DNA from: Ruania alba
Lineage (GTDB): Bacteria; Actinomycetota; Actinomycetes; Actinomycetales; Beutenbergiaceae
Reading direction: 5' to 3'
Assembly: GCF_900105765.1 (NCBI RefSeq)
Contig: NZ_FNTX01000002.1
Span: 2,294,001 to 2,358,000, forward strand
DNA length: 64,000 nucleotides
The position numbers and the translations under genes were made by a program. The notes under the pieces are model-generated. The model ran no database searches and was not told where the DNA came from. It saw only the letters and a list, made by a program, of their open reading frames with translations. Positions 26,004 through 33,821 of the stretch are shown piece after piece. Numbering within the stretch: position 1 is the stretch's first letter; each line of letters starts with the position of its first letter.

Positions 26004-26663
26004 CTACGCGGCCAGGCTCCGCACCTCGAAGTTCGCGTACTCGGCGATCATCGGGGACATCTGCCGGAACCCGAACCGCCCTCGCCCCAGTGCAGGCCCA
26101 CCAGTCGATCCGTCGTCGTGCCACGCCAGCACCGGCAGGTCGTCGACGAACATCGCGACGTCCTTCCCGGCATGCCGGACCCGGATCCGGTACGGGGGCA
26201 CTGCCGTGGCGACCGGCGGGATCGGATCGGGCGCCGTGGCGACCAGGTGGAAACCATGGCTCTTCCGCAGGTTGCATGTGTGCAGACGTGGGTCGATCCG
26301 CCGTCGGAAATAGGAGAGGTGATAGGTATCGATGTCTCCGGAGTGGTACTGCGGGTAGTCGCCATCACGCGGGGAGAGCGAGGCGTCGAACAGATCGACA
26401 CCCCCTCGCCCGCGTGCGGCGAAGAACACGATGCACAGGCCGGGTTCGCGGATCGGCCAGAAGTCCCACGAATACTCCACATCGGGCCCGAACTCCTCCG
26501 GGCACCACAGCACGAAGTTGCCCTGCGTGGAGTCGTCGCTGATCACCGTGCTTTCCACCCGCATCCGACCTTGCGGGAAGCTGAGCGTCACCGGACCCTC
26601 GGCGTGAAAGCCGGCCACATCTGCCTCGGTCGCCAGCGGGTTTCGGTACATCGTCTCCGTCAT
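26004..26663 (-). CDS. DUF1961 family protein (YesU-like)
   Basis: A 219-residue protein with no signal peptide. Family-typical blocks are GNFVLWCPEEFGPDVEYSWDFWP, CIVFFAARGRGG, and DIDTYHLSYFRRRIDPRLHTCNLRKSHGFHLV, ending in GRFGFRQMSPMIAEYANFEVR. The fold is a concanavalin-type jelly roll, as in YesU of the Bacillus subtilis rhamnogalacturonan cluster. Function is not established; members may be intracellular lyases or sugar-binding proteins. It is the last gene of the operon encoding the 26.7-29.8 kb sugar importer, which supports a role in processing the imported oligosaccharide. Confidence 0.85.
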   Translation of the reverse strand: MTETMYRNPLATEADVAGFHAEGPVTLSFPQGRMRVESTVISDDSTQGNFVLWCPEEFGPDVEYSWDFWPIREPGLCIVFFAARGRGGVDLFDASLSPRDGDYPQYHSGDIDTYHLSYFRRRIDPRLHTCNLRKSHGFHLVATAPDPIPPVATAVPPYRIRVRHAGKDVAMFVDDLPVLAWHDDGSTGGPALGRGRFGFRQMSPMIAEYANFEVRSLAA

Positions 26664-26682
26664 GGCTCGCCTCCTTCGGGTG

Positions 26683-27552
26683 TTATCCCTTGATCCCGCT
26701 CGCTGCCACGCTGTTGACGATGTAGCGTTGCAGGACGGCGAACACGACCAGGCACGGAATCACCGTGACCGCGGCTGCGGCCATCAGCGTGGACTGGGAC
26801 ACGGCCTCCTGGTTCAGGCTCGCCAGCCCCACGGTCAGCGTCCGCATCTCGTCGGTCTGGGCCAGGATCAGTGGCCAGAGGAAGTCGTTCCAGTGCCACA
26901 GGAACACGAAGATCCCGAGCGTGGCGAGGATCGGTTTCGTCAGGGGGAGGACGATGCGCCAGAAGATCGTCCACTCCCGCGCGCCGTCGATCTTGGCTGC
27001 CTCGAAGAGTTCGTCGGGCAAGCCCATGATGAACTGCCGCATCAGGAACACCGCCTGGGAGTTCGCCAGTGTCGGCACGATCAGCCCCCAGAAGGTGTCG
27101 ATGCCCTCGAGCCTGGCGACCAGCACGAAGAGCGGGATGATGGTGGCCTGGGTCGGCACCATCAGGGTGGCCAGGAACGACCAGAACACGATCTCCCGGC
27201 CAGGGAAGCGCTTCTTCGCGAAGGCGTACCCGGCCATCGCCGCCGTGATCAGCACCAGTACCACGGAGACGATCGAGTAGATGGCCGAGTTCACCGTCCA
27301 GCGTAGGAAGTTGCGTGCGCTCAGGATGCCGATGAGGTTGTCGAGGGTCCACGCCTCCGGCAGCTGGTAAGGGATGGTCCGGGCGCCCTCGGGGCTGAGT
27401 GCCAGGATGAAGACGGCCACGAATGGCACCAGCGTGCCGATGGCCAGTAGTGCTGCCACCAGGATCGTTCCTGGCCGGATCGACCGCCGACGCTGGCGAA
27501 GCCCGGAGGGTGTGCCGGTCCTCTCCTCGTTCCGGATAAGCGTGGCGGTCAT
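26683..27552 (-). CDS. Carbohydrate ABC transporter permease (MalG type)
   Basis: A 289-residue permease with six membrane segments. The EAA loop that docks the ATPase is EAAKIDGAREWTIFWRIVLPL. The ending VNSVAASGIKG is standard for MalG-like proteins. It overlaps the MalF-type gene by four bases (ATGA) and sits 19 bases before the DUF1961 gene. There is no ATP-binding gene in the operon. Confidence 0.93.
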   Translation of the reverse strand: MTATLIRNEERTGTPSGLRQRRRSIRPGTILVAALLAIGTLVPFVAVFILALSPEGARTIPYQLPEAWTLDNLIGILSARNFLRWTVNSAIYSIVSVVLVLITAAMAGYAFAKKRFPGREIVFWSFLATLMVPTQATIIPLFVLVARLEGIDTFWGLIVPTLANSQAVFLMRQFIMGLPDELFEAAKIDGAREWTIFWRIVLPLTKPILATLGIFVFLWHWNDFLWPLILAQTDEMRTLTVGLASLNQEAVSQSTLMAAAAVTVIPCLVVFAVLQRYIVNSVAASGIKG

Positions 27553-28463
27553 GTGTTGCTCCGATCGAGGAAGCGGCGCTGGATCAGGGAGATGACGAAC
27601 ACGAGCAGGAAGATCACGACGCCGATCGCCGCCGCGTACCCGAAGTCGAAGAACTTGAAGCCCTGGTCATACAGTGCGTAGACGAGCGAGTAGGACGCGC
27701 GAGAGGGGCCGCCGCCGGTCATCACGTAGATCGTGTCGAAGACCTGGAAGGCAGCGATCGTCTCGATCACCAGCACGAAGAACACCACAGGCCGCAGCAG
27801 TGGCAGCGTGATCCGGAAGAACCGCTGGGTCGCGTTTGCCCCGTCCAGGGTGGCCGACTCCAGGAGATCCTCGGGGATGTTCTTCAGACCCGCCAGCAGG
27901 ATCAACATCGTGTACCCGAATCCGCGCCACGCCGAGACGATCGCGAGGGAGCTCAGAACCTGCCCCTGATTGCCGGTCAGGAAGGGGTAGGGGTCGATCC
28001 CGACGGCGGAGAGCGTGCCGTTGACGAGTCCGTCCGTGGCGAAGATCCACAGCCAGATCACCCCGGCGAGGACGAGTGAGGTCACGTAGGGCAGGAAGAG
28101 CGCGCCGCGGAAGAAGCCGGTGCCCCAGACCAGCCGGTTCAGCACCAGCGCCGTCACCATGGACACCACGACGACGAGCGGGACATAGATGACCGCGTAG
28201 ACCAACGTGGTGGTCAGGGCACCGAGGACGACCTCGTCGCCGAGCATCCGCGTGTAGTTGTCGAACCAGACGACGGAGTAGTCCCCGCTGAGCTGATAGT
28301 CCGTCAGGCTCATCCCGAGCGCGCCCAGGGTGGGCACGAACCGGAAGATGACGAACAGCACGAGCATGGGCAGCACGAAGAGGATGCCCGCCCACATCCC
28401 GTTGCGCGTGGCGGTCGAGCCGCGTCGCTGCCGCTGGCCCGCCGATGCGGAGGTGGAAGTCAT
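27549..28463 (-). CDS. Carbohydrate ABC transporter permease (MalF type)
   Basis: A 304-residue permease from the ATG at 28463 (MTSTSASAGQRQ), with a short cytoplasmic tail and six membrane helices beginning GILFVLPMLVLFVIF. The EAA-type loop is ESATLDGANATQRFFRITLPLL, followed by the conserved FDTIYVMTGGGPSRAS. It forms the heterodimeric channel with the adjacent MalG-type protein. The substrate is set by the lipoprotein encoded just upstream. Confidence 0.93.
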   Translation of the reverse strand: MTSTSASAGQRQRRGSTATRNGMWAGILFVLPMLVLFVIFRFVPTLGALGMSLTDYQLSGDYSVVWFDNYTRMLGDEVVLGALTTTLVYAVIYVPLVVVVSMVTALVLNRLVWGTGFFRGALFLPYVTSLVLAGVIWLWIFATDGLVNGTLSAVGIDPYPFLTGNQGQVLSSLAIVSAWRGFGYTMLILLAGLKNIPEDLLESATLDGANATQRFFRITLPLLRPVVFFVLVIETIAAFQVFDTIYVMTGGGPSRASYSLVYALYDQGFKFFDFGYAAAIGVVIFLLVFVISLIQRRFLDRSNT

Positions 28464-28519
28464 GGTCTCACTCTCGATCGAGTGCGGTGGGGCGCCGGGA
28501 CGCCCCACCGCTGGGGTCG

Positions 28520-29773
28520 CTACATGCGAGAGATGGCGTCCCGTGCCTCTGCGGCAGCGTCCGCCATGGCTTCCTCGGCGGTCTTCTGCCCCTGCAGGGC
28601 TGACTGGATGTGCGTGGCGAGAATCGACATCACCTGCCGCGCTCCCGGCGCCGCCTCGCCCGGGTTGGACACCGCGAGGGAGTCGAACAATGCCTGGGTG
28701 GCGTCGTCGTCGATCGTGATCTCGGCGTCCTCACGGGACGGGAACCAGCCCGCCGCTTCGAACATCGCGGACTGCGCCTCCGGCGCCGCCAGGGCGCGCG
28801 CCACCTCAAGAGCAGCTTCCTCGTCCTCATTGATCGTGGTCAGGCCGATGATGCCCGGTGTGCCGAAGGACGCCTGGACCGCACCGGTGAGCGGAGCGCC
28901 CACCGTCACGTTCTCCTCCCCGACGGCCGCCTCCAGCTGGTCGACCGAGGTGCCCGACATCGAGTACGACATCGCCGCCGTCTCCAGCGCGAGCGGCCCA
29001 CCCTCCACGGCGTTCGTCTTGGTCGCCGCATCGGCGGGCAGCCCACCGGCTTCCTGCAGGTCGAGCAGGAACTGCAGGGCGGCGACCCCCTCCGGGCCGT
29101 CGAAGGCGATGTCACTGCCGTCCTCGGTAAACACCGTGCCGCCTGCCTGCCACAGCAGTGGGTAGAAGGAGATGTTGAGCGTGGTCTCGGCCGAACCGGA
29201 GTAGTCCATGACGGAGACGCCGTTCTCGGCCAGGGCTGGTGCGGCGTCCAGGATCTCGTCCCACGTCTGCGGGAGCTCGGTGATGCCCGCCTCCTCGAAC
29301 AGTGCCGTGTTGTAGGCCGTCGCGTTCGCGGTCTGGTAGATCGGCAGTCCGTACACCTCACCGTCGAAGGTGCCGCCGGCGAGGGCACCCTCGAAGTAGA
29401 CGCTTTCGTCGTCGATGGCGCCGTCGATCGGCTTGAGACCGCCGGTGTCGTAGAAGTTTCTCGCCAGGTCCGGCACGAGCAGCACCAGGTCCGGACCGGT
29501 GTCGGCGGCGATCGCGGTCCCGATCTTCTCCTCCCGGTCCGACCAGGGCTGCAGCTCGATCGAGAGATCGATGTCGGAGTGCTCGGCCTCGAAGTCGGAC
29601 TCGAACGTCTCCCAGTACTCGCGGCTGGCGTCCGCGTCCTCGATCACGGGGTACATCCAGAGGGTGATCTCGCTGGATCCACCGTCGGCTGAGCCATCGC
29701 CCGAGGAGCAAGCGGTCAGCGCGAGCGCTGCAGCCGCTCCGACGGCGATCGTGGCTGTGGTTCGGGTTCTCAT
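28520..29773 (-). CDS. Sugar ABC transporter substrate-binding lipoprotein
   Basis: A 417-residue family-1 solute-binding protein. The lipobox ends at Cys22 (LALTAC), followed by a serine/glycine/aspartate linker. The mature part has the typical start EITLWMYPVIEDADASREYWETFESDFE and the hinge block GEVYGLPIYQTANATAYNTALFEEAG. It delivers an oligosaccharide or sugar derivative to the permease pair encoded downstream. Given the sulfatases and the shared operator, a sulfated oligosaccharide is a reasonable guess, but binding-site residues do not prove it. Confidence 0.93.
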   Translation of the reverse strand: MRTRTTATIAVGAAAALALTACSSGDGSADGGSSEITLWMYPVIEDADASREYWETFESDFEAEHSDIDLSIELQPWSDREEKIGTAIAADTGPDLVLLVPDLARNFYDTGGLKPIDGAIDDESVYFEGALAGGTFDGEVYGLPIYQTANATAYNTALFEEAGITELPQTWDEILDAAPALAENGVSVMDYSGSAETTLNISFYPLLWQAGGTVFTEDGSDIAFDGPEGVAALQFLLDLQEAGGLPADAATKTNAVEGGPLALETAAMSYSMSGTSVDQLEAAVGEENVTVGAPLTGAVQASFGTPGIIGLTTINEDEEAALEVARALAAPEAQSAMFEAAGWFPSREDAEITIDDDATQALFDSLAVSNPGEAAPGARQVMSILATHIQSALQGQKTAEEAMADAAAEARDAISRM

Positions 29774-29822
29774 GAATCCTCCAGGGGTAGGGTGATGCGT
29801 CCTCGCATCAGGGTCGGGCCGG

Positions 29823-30797
29823 TCATCGCAGCCACTCGCTGCGACGATCCGCGATGAAGTGCTCGTCCGAGGTCCACGGGTACCGAGCCAGGGCAGTGCG
29901 GATCCGGTCGGCCTGACCGGCCGAGAGCGTCTCGCGCGGGTTTAGACAGCGCATGCTCGGAAGCAGGCCCTGCCACCAGAGCACGGCGTTGACTCCCGCG
30001 ATGCACCCGCGGAGGCCGTTCTCGGCGTCGAACACTGCCGCGTTCAGCTCGGTGAGCTGCGGGGCGCGGGCGGTCAGTGCCCGGACTGCCCCGTCATCGC
30101 CCGCACGTGCCCGGTGCACCGTGGTCATCAGTTGTGCCGCCGCGTGGGTACCGACCGCCCACTGACCCAGCAGGCCGCCGTCGATCCAGCGCCCGCCGGG
30201 GAACGGAGCGACCTTCACGGCCACGACGTTCTCGATCTCGGCGAACTCTCGCCAGAAAGCCCCCGACATGCGCGGTCCGCCGATCGCCTCCTGCAGGTAG
30301 AAGCCGATCACCGGGAGTACCTCGGCCACGGACCGGGCCCGGTCGAGCATCTGCGACTCCTCCACCGCACAGTCGCGCGGAGGGCTCAGCAGCACGGCGT
30401 CATAGCCGAGCCGGGCGGCGAGCTCGGCCTCCGCAACGGCTGCGTCCTCGTCACCTGCCACGCCAGCGATCCGCACCAGCCCCGGGCTCTCGGCCAGCAC
30501 CTCGGCGGTCAGCTCGAGGACCGGTTCCAGCAGCCGGGTGCCCCGGTCGCGGATCTCGAACTGCGTCGTGTGCACGGCCGCTGCCACACCACCGGCGCCG
30601 GCCGCTGCGTAGTAGCGCACGACGGCGGCCTGGTACCTCTCGTCGAAGGTGCCGTCCTCCCGTAGGGCCAAGGGGAGGGCAGGAATGACCAGCCCGTCGC
30701 GCAACCGCGCCGTGATCTGCTCCCGCGTGCGGCGCTGTGCTGCCGGCCCGATCAGAACTGACCGTCCTGCCGCTGGAACTTCGTCGGCTTGTCCCAC
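29823..30797 (-). CDS. Dihydrodipicolinate synthase-family protein, possible internal deletion
   Basis: DapA/NanA superfamily TIM-barrel. Recognisable parts are GLVIPALPLALREDGTFDERYQ, GAGGVAAAVHTTQFEIRD and VVAVKVAPF, whose lysine should form the Schiff base. Directly after VKVAPF the sequence jumps to PGGRWIDGGLLGQW. As I know this subfamily, about 40 residues containing a YTGNDDHI-like block normally lie between these, so an in-frame deletion is suspected and activity is doubtful. The start is uncertain: the GTG at 30797 overlaps the preceding gene by 46 bases; no ATG is available. Co-transcribed with the importer genes. Confidence 0.65.
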   Translation of the reverse strand: MGQADEVPAAGRSVLIGPAAQRRTREQITARLRDGLVIPALPLALREDGTFDERYQAAVVRYYAAAGAGGVAAAVHTTQFEIRDRGTRLLEPVLELTAEVLAESPGLVRIAGVAGDEDAAVAEAELAARLGYDAVLLSPPRDCAVEESQMLDRARSVAEVLPVIGFYLQEAIGGPRMSGAFWREFAEIENVVAVKVAPFPGGRWIDGGLLGQWAVGTHAAAQLMTTVHRARAGDDGAVRALTARAPQLTELNAAVFDAENGLRGCIAGVNAVLWWQGLLPSMRCLNPRETLSAGQADRIRTALARYPWTSDEHFIADRRSEWLR

Positions 30798-31793
30798 AGC
30801 ACGCCTCCCTTCGCGATCCAGTTGGCCTGCCACTCGATCAGGGTGCGGGCGGGCACGTCGGGGTAGCCGAACAGGTCGTGGCAGCGAGCGGCATCGGCGA
30901 GCAGGGCGCTGTCGGACTCCTCGCCCTCGAAGACCACGTCCCTGCCGAGCGCCGCAGCGAGAGCGTGCGCGGCGGTACGCACCGAGAGCGTCTCCGGGCC
31001 AGTGAGGTTGATCCGGAACGGCTCCGGTGCACTGGCGTGCAGGAGCGAGCGCAGCACCACCTCATTGGCGTACCGCTGCCAGACGACGTTCACGAACCCG
31101 GTCGTCAGGTCCACCGGCCGACCATCGAGGATCGTGCGCGCCAGGTCCGCGAAGACGCCGTAGCGCGGTTCCACGGCGTAGTTCAGACGCACCAGCGCGA
31201 GACGTGTGCCGCGGGTGGCAGTGGCGGCCTCGAAGACGCGCTCGCGGCCCAGGCAGCTCATCGCATACTCGCCGACCGGCCCGGTCGGGGACTCCTCACT
31301 CGGTGCGGGTGAGCGCAGATCGGTCAACGGGTAGACGTTGCCGGTGGACAGGGCGGAGATCCGCGTCGGGATAGCGCTGGGTCACCGTGTGCGGGAGGGC
31401 GGCGTTCGTCAGCCACGCCCGGTACTCCTGCCCGGTGACCCCGAACTTGGCGCCGACCATGAAAACCACATGTCCGCCGTCGGGAAGCTGTGACTCGACT
31501 CCGGGAGAGGCAAGATCGGCCACCACGGTGGACACCCCTGCGGACTCGAGCCGCTCGCGGACCTCGGCATCGCTCCAGCGGGAGACGGCGTGCACGACCA
31601 CCTCGCGGCGTCCCGCCTCGTCCAGGGCGCGTCGGGCCATCATCGCCAGGGTCGGACCCATCTTTCCGCCCGCGCCGAGGATGACCAGGTCACCGTCGAT
31701 CTGCGCGGCGTCCTGGACGAGTCCGGGGGAGGGGGAGGAGAGTCGGCGCTCCACGGCCTCATCGCCACCGGGGGCGCCGGATTCGGTCGTCAT
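30752..31793 (-). pseudogene. NAD(P)-dependent sugar epimerase/dehydratase family protein (frameshifted as read)
   Basis: First gene of the minus-strand operon. The N-terminal frame from 31793 gives the Rossmann motif DLVILGAGGKMGPTLAMMARRAL, then HVVFMVGAKFGVTGQEYRAWLTNAALPHTV and RYPDA before going astray. The neighbouring frame picks up as ISALSTGNVYPLTDLRSPAP and continues EYAMSCLGRERVFEAAT (YxxxxxGRE-type active site) to the stop at 30752. The break lies at about 31358-31366 and needs one base removed or two added. All conserved blocks are otherwise present, so the gene is either recently broken or mis-sequenced. Its promoter holds the palindromic operator. Confidence 0.7.
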
Positions 31794-31831
31794 CGCTGGA
31801 GATCCTCCGCTGGGGCGTCATCGGCAGTTGT

Positions 31832-31863
31832 TTCATATTTACGGTCCGGACCGTTATTGTCAA
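31832..31863. promoter_or_regulatory. Divergent promoters with palindromic operator CGGTCCGGACCG, copy 2
   Basis: The palindrome is at 31842-31853, extended to ACGGTCCGGACCGT. On the minus strand TTGACA (31863-31858) and AAATAT (31840-31835) flank it with a 17-base spacer. On the plus strand TTCATA (31832-31837) and TATTGT (31855-31860) flank it, also with 17. The operator therefore lies in both spacers. Its centre is 54.5 bases from each start codon (31793 and 31902). Confidence 0.7.
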
Positions 31864-31901
31864 TCCATCACGGATGACGATCACGTAACGGAGGGCGCCA
31901 G

Positions 31902-32660
31902 ATGCGGATCCTGCTCATCGGAGGAGGCGGTGTCGTCGGCACCGCCCTGGCCATGCGCATGCGGGACCGCCACGAGGTGACGATCCTCGACGTCCGCCAC
32001 GTCACCCTGCCCGGGGTGAGTAGCGTGGTCGGGGACGCGAACGAGCACGAGTCTCTCGAGGACCTCGTGCCGGCGGCAGATGCCGTAGTCCACCTCGCCG
32101 CGATCGTCCCGCGCGGGGCTGAGGCGGCGCGCCAGATCGATGCGGCAGTACGTCTGAACGTGGGCAGCGTGATCCAGGCCCTGACCCTGAGCGTGCGGGA
32201 AAGGGTGCCGTCGTTCGTGCACATCAGCTCACTGTCGGTCTTCCAGGAGTTCGGCCGGCACCCGATCCGCGCCGGTGCGGTGCCGGATGCGATCGCCCCG
32301 TACGGGCTCAGCAAACGGCTCGCCGAGCAGGCGTGCGCAGCGCTGGCCGCCGAGCCGACCACCGTGACCTCGCTGCGGTTGGCGTTCCCCGCTCAGGCCG
32401 GCGACTGGCCGCGGTGGCGTTCGCCGTCGGCACCCGAGGTGTCCGGGCCCCGGACGCTGCGCCTGGCCGACCGCACGCCGTATCCGGCGCTCCACCCCGA
32501 CGACCTCACCGATGCGGTCGAGCGAACCCTGACCCGGCGGGGCGAGTACGCGGCCATCGCGCTGGCCGCCGACCCGCGGACCATCGACGACGACACGGCG
32601 CTGCGGCTCCTCGGGTGGTCGGCACAGACCGGGCGCGGTTCCGTCGACTGCGTGCGGTAG
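31902..32660 (+). CDS. NAD(P)-dependent epimerase/dehydratase (extended SDR)
   Basis: A 252-residue protein behind GGAGGG. The nucleotide-binding motif is MRILLIGGGGVVGTALAMRM, the central block is ADAVVHLAAIVPRG, and the catalytic YxxxK is YGLSK in DAIAPYGLSKRLAEQACA. It is shorter than typical sugar-nucleotide epimerases (about 310 residues), mostly at the C-terminus. Divergent from the importer operon and under the same operator, so it is expected to act on the imported sugar or a derivative. Confidence 0.85.
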   Translation: MRILLIGGGGVVGTALAMRMRDRHEVTILDVRHVTLPGVSSVVGDANEHESLEDLVPAADAVVHLAAIVPRGAEAARQIDAAVRLNVGSVIQALTLSVRERVPSFVHISSLSVFQEFGRHPIRAGAVPDAIAPYGLSKRLAEQACAALAAEPTTVTSLRLAFPAQAGDWPRWRSPSAPEVSGPRTLRLADRTPYPALHPDDLTDAVERTLTRRGEYAAIALAADPRTIDDDTALRLLGWSAQTGRGSVDCVR

Positions 32661-32682
32661 ACGCCGCAGCGAGCCGGGGTGG

Positions 32683-33606
32683 TCAGCGCGTCGGGACAGC
32701 GCTCAGTGTGATCGCCTCGGCCAGCAGATCCACCACCGCCCGGGTCTGCTCCCACGGCACTGGCGACGGCGCAGCCTCGTCGACCATGGCCACGAATCGC
32801 TGCGTCGTGGCCCGGTAACCCAACGGGTCGGTCGTGCCGGCGGGCAGGTGCACGCGGCGCGGACCGTCGACCGTCTCGACGTCGATCTCGTATCCCTCGT
32901 GCTCGGTGACCCCGACGATGGAGATCGTCCCGAGGATGCCGCCCTCCCAGCGGATCGTCAGGGTGCCTGTGTCGCCGCTGACCAGGCCCTGGTGCCACCG
33001 GGTGGACATCGTGCTCGAGACCACGTGCGCGTGCGGGCCGAGCAGCGAGACGAGCAGCTCGACCCCGTGCAGCCCCATCGTCCCGATCAGGCCTCCGCCG
33101 ACGGTCGGATCGTCCTGCCAGGGTGTCGAGCCGCGCGTCCAGCGCCCGACGTCGTGCCGCACAGTCACGTGGGCCGAGAGCACACGCTGGAGGTCGAGCT
33201 CGCCCCGAAGTGCCTCGACCTCGGCCGCGAACCTCAGCACCGAGCTGGTGAACAGGCGTTGGGCGGAACTCGTCCATATGGGCTCCAGCGCGTCGCGCTG
33301 GGCCCCGGTGACGGCGACCGGCTTGTTCACGAATGCCGGCACCTCCCGCCGGGTCACCTGGGCGAGCACCTGCGCCACCTGGTGCGGGCGGACTGTGACG
33401 ATGGCGCCCGCTGCCTGCGCGAGCGCATCCTCGACCCGGGTGTGGGCCCGGTGGCCGGGAAACCGGTCCTCGAACATGGCCAGACGTTCGCCGTCGGGCT
33501 CCCAGACATCGAAGACCGTTCCGGGGTGCAGATCCAGCAGCGTGGCCGCATCGGAGTACGGATGACTCGTGGCTAACCCGAGGAGCGCGATCGGTGCTCG
33601 AGACAT
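32683..33606 (-). CDS. Gfo/Idh/MocA family oxidoreductase
   Basis: About 307 residues from the ATG at 33606 (MSRAPIALLGLATSHPYSD). The N-terminal Rossmann domain is followed by the substrate/cofactor motif VNKPVAVTGAQ, where EKP is usual; the C-terminal alpha/beta domain contains GGGLIGTMGLHGVELLVSLLG. These enzymes oxidise or reduce sugars, inositols or amino sugars with NAD(P). Convergent with the SDR gene, 22 bases apart, with no operator in front; it may still serve the same pathway. The NKP variant is seen in some members and does not exclude activity. Confidence 0.82.
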   Translation of the reverse strand: MSRAPIALLGLATSHPYSDAATLLDLHPGTVFDVWEPDGERLAMFEDRFPGHRAHTRVEDALAQAAGAIVTVRPHQVAQVLAQVTRREVPAFVNKPVAVTGAQRDALEPIWTSSAQRLFTSSVLRFAAEVEALRGELDLQRVLSAHVTVRHDVGRWTRGSTPWQDDPTVGGGLIGTMGLHGVELLVSLLGPHAHVVSSTMSTRWHQGLVSGDTGTLTIRWEGGILGTISIVGVTEHEGYEIDVETVDGPRRVHLPAGTTDPLGYRATTQRFVAMVDEAAPSPVPWEQTRAVVDLLAEAITLSAVPTR

Positions 33607-33759
33607 GATCGGCAGTCTTCCACACCCCCTTCCGCCCGGCTCTTGGCGGGTCACCTCGCGCGAGGTGAATCTTCAGTGGGACTGGACCGGACGCCGTCGG
33701 GGGCTGGGAGCAGTTCTGCTGGCAGCGATCGGCCGTGCGGCGTGCCCGGCGGGCTCGCA

Positions 33760-33765
33760 TACGAT
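33760..33765 (+). promoter_or_regulatory. Possible -10 box for secA
   Basis: TACGAT, 56 bases before the chosen secA start. No convincing -35 box accompanies it. The remainder of the 215-base gap before secA shows nothing else. Confidence 0.3.
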
Positions 33766-33821
33766 GGAGGGTGCATCGGTGCCGCCTGGCACCGATCGGA
33801 CCGACCCGACCGGGAGTGTGC

